From: Candidatus Aminicenantota bacterium
Lineage (GTDB): Bacteria > Acidobacteriota > Aminicenantia > Aminicenantales > Aminicenantaceae
DNA length: 19,641 nucleotides
Reading direction: 5' to 3'
Assembly: GCA_030607635.1 (NCBI GenBank)
Contig: JAUWJP010000006.1
Span: 1-19,641 of the forward strand
A program made the position numbers and the translations under genes. Positions 6,720-14,489 of this stretch are shown in pieces. Within the stretch, counting starts at the first letter, position 1. The number at the start of each line of letters is the position of its first letter. Below the pieces are notes generated by a model. That model was not told where the DNA came from and searched no databases. It saw only the letters and a list, made by a program, of their open reading frames with translations.

Positions 6720-7678
6720 CCACAGACGCCTTGAGTATAAAGGAAGACAAAAGCCAGTCCATTCATATCTACGGGCCTGTTCCTTCAAGACGCCTGGGAT
6801 TCTCTCTTGGAATTGATATCATTCCTTTTAAAATATGCTCTCTTGACTGTATCTACTGTCAACTCGGCCCCACAACCAAAAAAACTATCCATAGAAAAGA
6901 ATATTTATCCTCGCCAGAAATACTCTCCCAAATAAAAAAGAAACTTTCCTCAGGTCAGCGGATTGACTACATAACATTTTCAGGCTCAGGAGAACCAACT
7001 TTAAACAAGACCTTGGAAAAACTCATCAGAGAAATAAGAAAAATCACGTCAATTCCTGTGGCCGTCTTAACCAATAGCACACTCCTCTCTCAAAAAAGCA
7101 CAAGAAATGCCTTGATGGATGCAGATCTAGTCGTTCCTTCTTTAGACGCAGCTACCCAAGAGATTTTCGTCAAAGTTAACCGACCTCACTCCTCCCTCAA
7201 ACTTGAAGAAATCATAGAAGGCCTGCGGAAGCTTCGCCAGGAATTTAAGGGTACAATCTGGCTGGAGATAATGCTGGTTAAAGGAGTGAACGATTCTCCT
7301 TCTCATATCAGGAAGCTTAAAGAAGCCATTGTCAAGATAAAGCCTGATAAAGTACAGCTCAACACAGTTATCCGTCCTCCTGCTGAAGAGTTTGCTCGGC
7401 CTTTGAGCATGAGAGAACTTGAAAAAATAAATAAAGTTTTTGGTAAAAACTGCGAAATCATCGCTGAATTCTCTAGAGAAGCGCAAAAATCGACCCCAGA
7501 AAATCTTGAAGGAGCAATACTTTCCCTGATTCAAAGAAGGCCTGCTACTCTGACTGACATCTCCAACTCTTTAGGAAAGCACAAAAATGAGATCATAAAA
7601 TATCTGAATTTCCTCCTCGTAGATGGAAAAATTAAATCTGTCATCCACAAGGGATTAAAATATTTTGAGCCAAAATAG
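6716..7678 (+). CDS. Radical SAM protein (COG0731) with C-terminal winged-helix-like domain
   Basis: This protein of about 320 residues has the radical SAM cluster motif CSLDCIYC (C41, C45, C48, a CX3CX2C), preceded by the family opening YGPVPSRRLGFSLGIDIIP and followed by SGSGEPTLN. These mark COG0731, a group that includes TYW1-like and other iron-sulfur oxidoreductases with mostly unknown substrates. The last 70 residues (from about GAILSLIQRRPATLTDIS) look like a winged-helix domain, so it could contact nucleic acid or protein. The start is uncertain: TTG at 6716 overlaps the previous stop with AGAGG directly adjacent, and no ATG lies before the conserved region. It ends in TAG. Placement after a cysteine-rich mini-protein suggests that protein could be its substrate or partner (inference). 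Confidence 0.87.
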   Translation: MTTDALSIKEDKSQSIHIYGPVPSRRLGFSLGIDIIPFKICSLDCIYCQLGPTTKKTIHRKEYLSSPEILSQIKKKLSSGQRIDYITFSGSGEPTLNKTLEKLIREIRKITSIPVAVLTNSTLLSQKSTRNALMDADLVVPSLDAATQEIFVKVNRPHSSLKLEEIIEGLRKLRQEFKGTIWLEIMLVKGVNDSPSHIRKLKEAIVKIKPDKVQLNTVIRPPAEEFARPLSMRELEKINKVFGKNCEIIAEFSREAQKSTPENLEGAILSLIQRRPATLTDISNSLGKHKNEIIKYLNFLLVDGKIKSVIHKGLKYFEPK

Positions 7679-7694
7679 ATGGGTAATAAGTAAT

Positions 7695-7820
7695 CAGTTT
7701 TTAATTATCATGTTTACACTGTTAGGCTAAATCGTAATTAAAAGTTGAAAAACATATACAGAACATAAAAAGATTGCTTGCTGTTGAATTGATCCATTAT
7801 TAAAGGCTAAAAAGCAAGCA
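7695..7820. other. Noncoding gap with two inverted repeats after the radical SAM gene
   Basis: No gene is visible between 7679 and 7886. An AT-rich imperfect hairpin pairs 7695-7708 with 7734-7747 when G-U pairs are allowed, and could act as a weak transcript end. A second, exact inverted repeat TGCTTGCT (7775-7782) / AGCAAGCA (7813-7820) follows. Neither has a T run, so I do not call a terminator. Confidence 0.35.
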
Positions 7821-7886
7821 CCTAAGCAATATCAAGATATTCTGATTGAATGATTTCAACGCGAAATATTGAATGAGGGGATTAGG

Positions 7887-8399
7887 ATGAAGGAAGTCAA
7901 TGATTTGTCAAAGGAAGAGCTCATCGGACTACTGGAAGATGCTTCAAAGAACTGGCTCGCTCACGACGGGCTCTGGTTTCGGGCAGTTGAAGATAAATTC
8001 GGAATCGAGGCCGCCATGGAGCTTGACCGGAAAGCCTGGGAAAAGTTCACTGTCATTGAAGCTAAAAGAATCATGAAAAGGCTCAAAATAGAACCAGGAG
8101 GAGGAATCCCTGCCCTTGCTCAAGCTCTCCAATTCAGGCTCTATGCGCATATCAATGTCCAGGAAATAAAAGAAATAAGCGACACTCACTGTGTCTTCCG
8201 CATGAACAGATGCCGAGTCCAGGAGGCAAGAAAAAGGCAGGGGCTCCCTGATTTTCCCTGCAAATCAGTGGGAATCGTTGAATACAGCGGCTTTGCCAAA
8301 ACAATAGACCCCCGGATTAAAACCACCTGCTTGGTCTGCCCTCCTGATCCCCACCCTCCTGATGTCTGGTGTGCCTGGGAATTCCGTCTCGAACCTTAA
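7887..8399 (+). CDS. DUF6125-like protein, cysteine-rich C-terminal half
   Basis: This 170-residue soluble protein begins MKEVNDLSKEELIGLLEDASKN and contains NWLAHDGLWFRAVEDKFG, a pattern I associate with DUF6125. I do not know a biochemical function for the family. The second half carries cysteines at 102, 109, 125, 148, 151 and 162, including CLVCPPDPHPPDVWC, consistent with a metal or cluster site. The ATG at 7887 is 6 nt after GAGGGG; the in-frame TTG at 7869 lies before that ribosome binding site and is rejected. The methyltransferase gene starts 5 nt after its stop, so the two are probably one operon. Confidence 0.7.
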   Translation: MKEVNDLSKEELIGLLEDASKNWLAHDGLWFRAVEDKFGIEAAMELDRKAWEKFTVIEAKRIMKRLKIEPGGGIPALAQALQFRLYAHINVQEIKEISDTHCVFRMNRCRVQEARKRQGLPDFPCKSVGIVEYSGFAKTIDPRIKTTCLVCPPDPHPPDVWCAWEFRLEP

Positions 8400-8404
8400 C
8401 TTCT

Positions 8405-9043
8405 ATGAGCAAAGAAAAAGTAGCACATTATGAAAAAAACTGGCAGGAATATGATGAGTGGTATGATACTCATCAGTCCCTTTACCAAACAGAGATAAAA
8501 GCTCTGGAGAAAGTGATGCCTTCTGGCTGGGGTTTGGAGATAGGAGTGGGAACAGGAAGGTTCGCCTCTCCTTTATCTGTCCATTATGGCTTGGATCCCT
8601 CATTCAATATGCTCAAACTTGCCAAGCAAAGAAATATTAGTGTAATCCAGGGCTTTGGTGAAAACCTTCCGTTTAAAAATGAATCTTTTCATTATGTCCT
8701 AATTGTGTTTACAATAGAGCTTGTTGATGATCCCCCTCGTTTCTTAAAAGAGGCGGCAAGAACATTAAAGAAGGACGGCACCTTAATCTTGGGCATAATG
8801 GACAGGAATAGTCTATGGGGAGAATTTTATGAGCAGAAGGCGGCTCAAGGCGAATCTTACACTGGTTTCAGTTTTCTAACCCCAGAAGAAATTCTTGAAA
8901 TTTTTAAAAACATCGATGTGGAATTCGAAGAGGCATTTCAAACTCTTTTCCAAACTCCCCCAGACATCAAAGACATAGAGCAGCCAAAAAGGGGGTTCGG
9001 AAAAGGGGGATTTGTAGTTCTATCAGCCATAAAAAATATGTGA
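8405..9043 (+). CDS. Class I SAM-dependent methyltransferase
   Basis: This 212-residue protein has a Rossmann-type methyltransferase fold: motif I LEIGVGTGRF at 44-53, then YGLDPSFNMLKLAK, GENLPFKNESFHYVLIVFTIELVDDP and the LKKDGTLILG strand. It is a Methyltransf_11 / UbiE-like type with no recognisable substrate domain. The ATG at 8405 is chosen over an in-frame GTG at 8369, because the latter would overlap the previous gene by 31 nt and add no conserved residues. The ribosome binding site is poor, so translation may depend on the DUF6125-like gene just upstream. It resembles the methyltransferase of the nickel operon at 15214-15810 only in the general fold. Confidence 0.85.
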   Translation: MSKEKVAHYEKNWQEYDEWYDTHQSLYQTEIKALEKVMPSGWGLEIGVGTGRFASPLSVHYGLDPSFNMLKLAKQRNISVIQGFGENLPFKNESFHYVLIVFTIELVDDPPRFLKEAARTLKKDGTLILGIMDRNSLWGEFYEQKAAQGESYTGFSFLTPEEILEIFKNIDVEFEEAFQTLFQTPPDIKDIEQPKRGFGKGGFVVLSAIKNM

Positions 9044-9111
9044 TGCTGAAGATTTAACGAAACAAGAGGAAATTATTTTCATAATATATAAGCATAATAC
9101 AAGGAGTGATA

Positions 9112-10077
9112 ATGTTTAATAACACCCATTTTCCCCGGGCAAAAAAGTTCTGGTATATGGGAAAACTTTATAAATGGAATCATCCCAGCATTCACGTCAT
9201 GAGCCATGCCCTCCATTATGGCACTTCGGTGTTCGAAGGAATCCGCGCCTATAAGACTTCTAAAGGGCCTGCAGTTTTTCGCCTTCCTGAGCATGTGGAC
9301 AGGTTTTTCCATTCAGCTTCAATTTTATCCATGGAAGTGCCATACAGCAAAGAGGAAATAATCGAGGCAATTAAATCAGTCATAAAGCAAAACAAATTTG
9401 AATCCGCTTATATTCGCCCCCTCCTGTTTTATTCTTTTGGAAACCTGGGTCTTGTACCAAAATTCTCTCCTGTGGAATTAACAATCGGTGCCTGGGAATG
9501 GGAGGCCTATCTTGGGGAAAAAACGGAAAAAGGAGCTCGTGCCTATATCACTCCCTGGAAGAGGATTCATCATTCCCAGCTGAAAATGACGGCTAAACTC
9601 GGCGGCGTCTATGTCCAGTCGACAATTTGTGGTATAGAAGCCCGCTCCCTGGGATATGATGAGGCAGTTTTTCTTAACCTTGAAGGAAACATAGCTGAAG
9701 GTCCAGGAGAGAACATTTTCATGATAAAGGAAGGAGTTCTTAAAACAAATGATAAGACAGAATCCGTTCTTGAGGGAATCACTCGAGCAAGCATATTGGA
9801 GATGGCCAAAAACCTCGGCATTGAAACCCGTATTGGACCTATGACAAAGGAGGATTTCCTCGAGGCCGATGAGATCTTTTTTACAGGGACGGCCGTTGAG
9901 ATCGCGCCTATTATTCGTGTAGCAGATGGCTCGAACCCTCAAGGAGAGAAAAAAGAATACGTTATAGGATCAGGCAATGCTGGAGACATAACCCAAAAAT
10001 TAGCCAAAACCTTCAATGATGCTGTAAGAGGAAATATTAAAGATTACGAAAAGTGGCTGAGTTACGTTTATGATTAA
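9112..10077 (+). CDS. ilvE: Branched-chain amino acid aminotransferase
   Basis: This 321-residue fold type IV PLP enzyme transfers amino groups between glutamate and the branched-chain 2-oxo acids, the last step of leucine, isoleucine and valine synthesis. The catalytic lysine is K162 in LKMTAKLGGVYVQS. HALHYGTSVFEGIRAY at 32-47, EARSLGYDEAVFLN and GTAVEIAPI are typical IlvE motifs. The length is slightly above the usual ~305 residues. The ATG at 9112 is 5 nt after AAGGAG; the GTG at 9106 overlaps that site and is rejected. It stands alone, without other branched-chain synthesis genes nearby. A D-amino acid transaminase or aminodeoxychorismate lyase is less likely given the IlvE-type motifs. 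Confidence 0.92.
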   Translation: MFNNTHFPRAKKFWYMGKLYKWNHPSIHVMSHALHYGTSVFEGIRAYKTSKGPAVFRLPEHVDRFFHSASILSMEVPYSKEEIIEAIKSVIKQNKFESAYIRPLLFYSFGNLGLVPKFSPVELTIGAWEWEAYLGEKTEKGARAYITPWKRIHHSQLKMTAKLGGVYVQSTICGIEARSLGYDEAVFLNLEGNIAEGPGENIFMIKEGVLKTNDKTESVLEGITRASILEMAKNLGIETRIGPMTKEDFLEADEIFFTGTAVEIAPIIRVADGSNPQGEKKEYVIGSGNAGDITQKLAKTFNDAVRGNIKDYEKWLSYVYD

Positions 10078-10213
10078 ATATATCCTTTCTCTCCCCAAAA
10101 AAAATTCGGCTCCTCAGATTGCCGCTGCACAAGTCATCATATCTATCTATCTCGTAGCAAAGAGGATTTAGAATCCTTGAGGAAAAAACTATCCTTCGAA
10201 AAGGTTGACATCC

Positions 10214-10669
10214 ATGGAAATCAAGCTTAAGCCCATTGGAATAATTCATTCTCCTTTCAAGAAAAAAGAGGATATGGATTCTAATAAATACGCTGATTTC
10301 CGAGGATTTGATTCTATCCAAGGGGAGCTTGAAATATTTGAGGAATATGAGAAGGGATTAAAGGATGTAGAAGGATTTTCACATCTCGTCGTGCTTTTTG
10401 CCTTTCACAAATCTGAGGGATATAAGCTTCACACGAAACCCTTGCTCGGGCGTATACTGAGAGGAGTCTTTGCCACCCGAAGCCCTAATCGACCAAATCC
10501 TATCGGAATGACAGTGGTCAAAGTGCTCGAGCGAAATAGAAATCGTCTTAAAGTCTCAGGAGTCGATATGATCGAAGGGACTCCTATTCTGGATATTAAG
10601 CCCTTCACATCCAGAGATCAAAAATCACCCATCAAGCTCGGCTGGCTGAAAAATAAAATAACTAGGTAG
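10214..10669 (+). CDS. trmO: TrmO (TsaA)-family tRNA methyltransferase
   Basis: This 151-residue protein of the TsaA/TrmO family methylates N6-threonylcarbamoyl adenosine at position 37 of certain tRNAs, using SAM. The start MEIKLKPIGIIHSPFK, the GFSHLVVLFAFH strand near 54-65, and the signature GVFATRSPNRPNPIG at 84-98 followed by LDIKPF are all present. It lacks the C-terminal extension of the E. coli enzyme, as many bacterial and archaeal homologues do. The ATG at 10214 is 9 nt after AAGG; the TTG at 10205 is a possible but less likely start. The gene is convergent with the B3/B4-domain gene, with REP-like palindromes between them. It ends in TAG. Confidence 0.88.
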   Translation: MEIKLKPIGIIHSPFKKKEDMDSNKYADFRGFDSIQGELEIFEEYEKGLKDVEGFSHLVVLFAFHKSEGYKLHTKPLLGRILRGVFATRSPNRPNPIGMTVVKVLERNRNRLKVSGVDMIEGTPILDIKPFTSRDQKSPIKLGWLKNKITR

Positions 10670-10670
10670 C

Positions 10671-10795
10671 GGCTTTGATTCATCAAACCCACGACTAATT
10701 GTTTTTTCTGTAGGGGTTTGATTCATCAAACCCACATTATTTATAAAAAAATGATTATTTAGAGAATTAAAAGTACGGGCTTGATAAATCAGCCC
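10671..10795. repeat. Cluster of three REP-like palindromes between convergent genes
   Basis: Two exact 19-nt copies of TTTGATTCATCAAACCCAC lie at 10674-10692 and 10717-10735. The second sits in a full palindrome at 10714-10733, with arms GGGTTTGAT and ATCAAACCC. A third, variant unit at 10777-10795 has arms GGGCTTGAT and ATCAGCCC. The units are 43 and about 60 nt apart. This pattern fits dispersed REP-type palindromes, and the hairpins could also end transcription from both sides. Confidence 0.75.
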
Positions 10796-10817
10796 TGCAT
10801 TTTGAGATTATTTTAGA

Positions 10818-11519
10818 TTAGATTTCAATCTCTCTCTTGGCCTCATCCAAGATAGCTGTTCTAATTTCTCCTCCGCAATATTTTGTAATCAACCGGTTTA
10901 ATTCCTCCTCAACTTCATCTAATTCTTCTTTCGTCACAGGAGGAAGCGCTTCGATAACCAGAATGACATCTTTGGTCTCTTCAGTCATTTTTGTTTTATC
11001 ACATTCCCTCCAGTTCCATCTTCTGCAAAGGACCTCTTTGCTATCCGCATAGACGACTTCTCCTTCTTTGGCGGTTCCCTTCTCCTCAGAATTGAGGGCA
11101 GTGAAGAGCTCATCTCCGACGGCGTACTTTAAGGTAATATCTCCATCCACTTTTGCCATATCGTCTCCCCCAGCAGGAATCATGTGCTTTATAGAAATAT
11201 AGTTGAATAAATCAACGATCTTATTGATTTGTCTTAAATCAAGCCCTTTCAAGATCATTCGATAAAGGCTTTCAACCGAACTCTTGTATTTCTTAGGCTT
11301 GGCTCCAAAAGACGAATAAGCCCCCCTCCAAGAGTGAATTTTTGGATGCTGAGAGAGTGTCTCATTATCATAATTTTCTCGTATTTCCCTTTCTTTTTCT
11401 CGGATCAGCTGCATGATTTCATCGCTAAAACCATGGTTATCGATATTTCTGGCCGTGACAGCTCCTAATTTTAATCCTGGAAACTTCTCAAAAATCTTAG
11501 TATCAATTTTAAGTTTCAT
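10818..11519 (-). CDS. B3/B4 tRNA-binding-domain protein
   Basis: This 233-residue protein is built around the B3/B4 domain otherwise found in the beta subunit of phenylalanyl-tRNA synthetase (COG3382 type). It contains the family segments HSWRGAYSSFGAKPKKYKSSVESLYRM and NKIVDLFNYISIKHMIPAGGDD, followed by GDELFTAL. Stand-alone members are thought to bind or edit mischarged tRNA, but this is largely inferred for the family. The ATG at 11519 has GGAG about 8 nt upstream on the minus strand. It follows the decarboxylase gene on the same strand after a 160-nt gap in which I see no clear promoter or terminator. Confidence 0.87.
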   Translation of the reverse strand: MKLKIDTKIFEKFPGLKLGAVTARNIDNHGFSDEIMQLIREKEREIRENYDNETLSQHPKIHSWRGAYSSFGAKPKKYKSSVESLYRMILKGLDLRQINKIVDLFNYISIKHMIPAGGDDMAKVDGDITLKYAVGDELFTALNSEEKGTAKEGEVVYADSKEVLCRRWNWRECDKTKMTEETKDVILVIEALPPVTKEELDEVEEELNRLITKYCGGEIRTAILDEAKREIEI

Positions 11520-11679
11520 TATTCATCTCCTGGAAATTGCTACCTGGTCCAGCGTTAATAGAGCAAGGTTTCGCAGATTGTACCGAGCGAACGGAAAAAT
11601 CGTTTCATTTCCTCAAATTGCAGTTCTGTCTACTTCCCTGATCAAAGTTAATGGCAACAGTCAAAAGTGCAAGCAAAAA

Positions 11680-13089
11680 TTACTTTAATACTTCTGCTGC
11701 CTTTGTTTTTATCAGCTCCCACGCTTCTTTTACATGATGCTCCTCGGTGGTCCTCGAGCCGATTGATAACCGAAGCACGTATTTTCCCCTTAAAGAAGTG
11801 TGCGTCAAAAAGATTTTTCCAGTCTGGTTCAGACTATTGAGGAGTCGTCCATTCAAATCATTTAGAGCTTCTTCATCCCTCCCATCATTCAAACGAAAAC
11901 AGACTAAACTCAAGCTTACTGGCGCCATGAGCTCAAAATCTCCATGCTCTTCTACCCATTCTTTAAATTTCTGGGCTAAACGAATATGCTCTCTCACTAT
12001 CTTTTGAAGCCCTTCGACTCCGTAGGAGCGAATCACAAACCAAAGCTTAAGAGCCCGGAACCTTCTTCCAAGTTGGATGCCCCAATCTCGGAAATTTTTC
12101 ACCTGGGCATCCAGCCCGGTTTTTAAATATTCGGGATGAATCTCGAAAGTTCGGATCAAAACATCCGGATCTTTAACAAAATATGCCGAGCAGTCAAAAT
12201 TTGTAAGCATCCATTTATGGGGATTAAAGACAAAAGAGTCCACATCCTCTGCTCCTTCAAGCATTGACTTTTTCTCGGGGAGGATAGCGGCTGTTCCGGC
12301 AAAAGCGGCATCAACATGAAGCCAGAGGCTGTGACGGCGGCAGATCTTGCCGATGGCGGCTAAAGGATCTATGGCTGTGGAGGATGTTGTTCCGAGAGTA
12401 GCCACGACACAGGCTGGCTGCAAACCATCTTTTTTATCCCTCTCCACTGCTTCTTCAAGCTCGGAAGGGATCATGGCGAACGACTCGTCTGTGGGGATAT
12501 AACGAAGGTTTTCCCTGCCGTAGCCAGCGATTTTCGCTCCTTTCTCGATACTTGAATGAGTTTCTTCTGAAGCGTAGATTACCAAAGCCTTCTTCAGTCC
12601 CTCCTGGTTTGCCTTAAAATCTGTAGCCTTTTCTCTGGCTGTAAGAAGAGCGACCAGAGTTGCCGTAGAAGCTGTATCCTGGATAACTCCCGTCATCCCC
12701 TCTGGAAGTCCAAGCATCTGGCGCAACCATTCCATAACAACCTCTTCAAGCTCTGCTGCAGCTGGAGAGGTCTGCCAGATCATACACTGCGCACCAAGAG
12801 CGGCGGTTAGCAATTCTGCAAGAATGGAAGGAGGGCTGTTTGTGGCAGGAAAATAAGCATACCAGGAAGGATGCTGCCAGTGGCTTATGCCCGGCAGTAT
12901 AATCTTTTTAAAATCATGGAAAACCCTCTCCATGGGCTCCCCCTGACCCGGCGGTTCAAGCGGGAGCTTATTCCGAATCTCACCAGGGTTAACCTGAGAA
13001 AGAACAGGAAATTTTTCCAGCTCGGCCATGTAATCGGCCACCCAATCTACGAACTTATAGCCATATTCCTTGAATAATTCCTTATCCAT
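11680..13089 (-). CDS. Group II PLP-dependent (aromatic amino acid type) decarboxylase
   Basis: This 469-residue protein has the length and layout of aromatic-L-amino-acid / tyrosine decarboxylases. Key sites are H178 in SEETHSS, D260 in LHVDAAFAG and the PLP lysine K292 in FNPHKWMLTNFDCS. The N-terminal WQHPSWYAYFPATNS and LRQMLGLPEG segments are typical as well. It would release carbon dioxide from an amino acid such as tyrosine, phenylalanine or tryptophan to give the amine. The exact substrate cannot be told from sequence, and no transporter is adjacent. AGGAG lies 8 nt before the ATG at 13089. A good promoter stands about 60 nt upstream. Confidence 0.9.
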   Translation of the reverse strand: MDKELFKEYGYKFVDWVADYMAELEKFPVLSQVNPGEIRNKLPLEPPGQGEPMERVFHDFKKIILPGISHWQHPSWYAYFPATNSPPSILAELLTAALGAQCMIWQTSPAAAELEEVVMEWLRQMLGLPEGMTGVIQDTASTATLVALLTAREKATDFKANQEGLKKALVIYASEETHSSIEKGAKIAGYGRENLRYIPTDESFAMIPSELEEAVERDKKDGLQPACVVATLGTTSSTAIDPLAAIGKICRRHSLWLHVDAAFAGTAAILPEKKSMLEGAEDVDSFVFNPHKWMLTNFDCSAYFVKDPDVLIRTFEIHPEYLKTGLDAQVKNFRDWGIQLGRRFRALKLWFVIRSYGVEGLQKIVREHIRLAQKFKEWVEEHGDFELMAPVSLSLVCFRLNDGRDEEALNDLNGRLLNSLNQTGKIFLTHTSLRGKYVLRLSIGSRTTEEHHVKEAWELIKTKAAEVLK

Positions 13090-13149
13090 GATGTCACTCC
13101 TTTTCTTTAAAGAATAAACTCTTTTTCTTTCACGATAGCCTTCTGGGTC

Positions 13150-13178
13150 ATTCTAAATAATATAATTCTGTTAGTCAA
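13150..13178 (-). promoter_or_regulatory. Promoter of the decarboxylase gene
   Basis: On the minus strand TTGACT (13173-13178) and TAGAAT (13150-13155) are separated by exactly 17 nt, a good sigma-70-type promoter. Transcription would begin near 13143 and give a leader of about 54 nt before the ATG at 13089. Confidence 0.65.
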
Positions 13179-13304
13179 AAGGCCTAAGGAATCGAGCCTT
13201 TTTTTCATAACTCTGAAAATACGGCCAAAAAGGCTTGAAATAGGGCAAAAAATGCGCCAAGAGATGGTCAAAATAACTGATTTTAAAAAATTAGTAAAAA
13301 TATG

Positions 13305-13334
13305 TTGCAATTTGATTATCATTTATGATATAAT
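13305..13334 (+). promoter_or_regulatory. Possible promoter pointing into a gene-free stretch
   Basis: TTGCAA (13305-13310) and a perfect TATAAT (13329-13334) are 18 nt apart on the plus strand. A 14-nt palindrome TATCAT-TT-ATGATA (13317-13330) overlaps the -10 box and could be an operator. No gene follows on this strand except a doubtful 27-codon frame at 13571. Confidence 0.4.
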
Positions 13335-13688
13335 ATAAATTCGTTTGGTTGGGACCCAAAAAACAAAATCAAAACACAGTTTCTTTTCTATCTTCCTTGC
13401 CTTAAAAAACCCAAATAATTCCTTTTTATCAGGAAAAATAATTCTGGCAGATAAATAAAAAATAAGACATTTCCTATGATAATCAATCATCTATTTCAAT
13501 AATAATTACTAGAATTGATAATTATTCAGACAAACTTGCAACTTTTCTTTGATATTTAACGTATTTATATATGGAAAACAAAAATGAAGCAGATCGACGA
13601 GCAAATCAACGGGAAACCCCTCCTTGGTACCCCTCCTTTTTTCAGGGAGTTTAAAATAAATCCCTTTATTTACTGATTTATCCCATTA
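13335..13688. other. AT-rich gene-free stretch with a short tandem repeat
   Basis: I see no convincing gene here. ATG at 13571 opens a 27-codon frame to 13654 with no ribosome binding site, so I do not call it. An exact 10-nt direct repeat ACCCCTCCTT occurs at 13616-13625 and 13629-13638. AT-rich words such as GATAATCAATCATC (near 13480) and GATAATTATTCA (near 13518) loosely recall Fur-type operators, but are too degenerate to call. Confidence 0.3.
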
Positions 13689-13731
13689 AACAGGCTGTCA
13701 TTTTTCTCCTTAGAAAAAATGACAGCCTGTT
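13689..13731. terminator. Perfect 17-bp hairpin after the nickel-uptake operon
   Basis: The arms 13689-13705 and 13715-13731 are exact reverse complements around a 9-nt loop. The hairpin starts 9 nt after the EcfA stop on the minus strand, the right place for an operon terminator. The T run after it is short on the minus strand (GTTTAATG), while the plus side is T-rich (TTCTCTTCTTTC), so it may stop transcription in both directions. Confidence 0.6.
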
Positions 13732-13739
13732 CTCTTCTT

Positions 13740-14489
13740 TCATTCTTGTCTTTTAAGTCTATTCAAAGCCAAAGAAGCAGGAACTTCAAGACTGTGATCT
13801 TCTAGTAATTTCTTATTCCTTAATATATCCCGACAGGCTCCTTCAGCAATCACCGTTCCTTTGTCCATCAATACGACTATGGAACAGAGCTGCGAGACAA
13901 GGTCTAAATCATGAGTAGCGATCAATTTTGTTTTTTTGATATCTTTATAAATATCGATAAAAATTCTCTTGGTACCAGGGTCTAAGCTGATTGTCGGTTC
14001 ATCCAGAACAAGTATTTCAGGTTCTAAAACCAAAACAGTTGCTAAAGAAACTTTCTTTTTCTCACCCAAACTCAAATGAGATGGAGATTTTTTCCCATAC
14101 CCTTCAAGCCCTAACTCTTTGAGTATGCTGTCCACTCTTTTTTCAATCTCTTCACGTTCCAAATATAAATTTAAAGGACCAAAGGCGACATCATCAAAGA
14201 CTGTGGGCATAAACAATTGATCGTTTGGGTCCTGAAAGACCATTCCGACCTTTTCTCGAATTCTCTTGAGATTTTCCTTTGAAATTTTCTCACCCAAAAC
14301 TCTAACTGTCCCTTCTCCTCTCAGGACTCCATTCAAATGGAGAAGAAGGGTTGATTTTCCCGCACCATTTGGTCCAATGATGGCAAGGCTTTCTCCTCTG
14401 GAGACAGAAAAATTCATATTTCTTAAGGCAATAGTCTTATCTGGATAGGAAAAATTTAAATTTTCGACCTCGATTACTCTTTCGTTCAT
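13740..14489 (-). CDS. ecfA: ECF transporter ATP-binding subunit (EcfA/CbiO/NikO type)
   Basis: This 249-residue ABC ATPase has Walker A GPNGAGKST at 39-47, the Q-loop VFQDPNDQLF near 84-93, the signature LSLGEKKKV at 139-147, Walker B ILVLDEPT at 159-166 and the switch histidine H193 in ATHDLD. The DPNDQLF Q-loop is typical of CbiO/EcfA proteins. A single ATPase gene in the operon suggests a dedicated (group I) ECF transporter with an ATPase homodimer. It overlaps EcfT by 4 nt and is the last gene of the nickel-responsive operon, followed by a 17-bp hairpin. Confidence 0.93.
   Translation of the reverse strand: MNERVIEVENLNFSYPDKTIALRNMNFSVSRGESLAIIGPNGAGKSTLLLHLNGVLRGEGTVRVLGEKISKENLKRIREKVGMVFQDPNDQLFMPTVFDDVAFGPLNLYLEREEIEKRVDSILKELGLEGYGKKSPSHLSLGEKKKVSLATVLVLEPEILVLDEPTISLDPGTKRIFIDIYKDIKKTKLIATHDLDLVSQLCSIVVLMDKGTVIAEGACRDILRNKKLLEDHSLEVPASLALNRLKRQE

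Noticed and set aside
9052..9098. A promoter before ilvE
   Set aside because: CATAAT words are present, but no -35 lies at a usable distance, and the second lies against the ribosome binding site.
13107..13322. A 71-residue minus-strand frame upstream of the decarboxylase
   Set aside because: It has no ribosome binding site, a low-complexity composition, and overlaps the promoters on both strands.
13470..13530. A Fur-type iron operator
   Set aside because: GATAAT-like words occur but do not form the expected 19-nt symmetric box, and the region is generally AT-rich.
13571..13654. A 27-residue plus-strand peptide (MENKNEADRRANQRETPPWY...)
   Set aside because: There is no ribosome binding site and no recognisable family; such a short frame is expected by chance.
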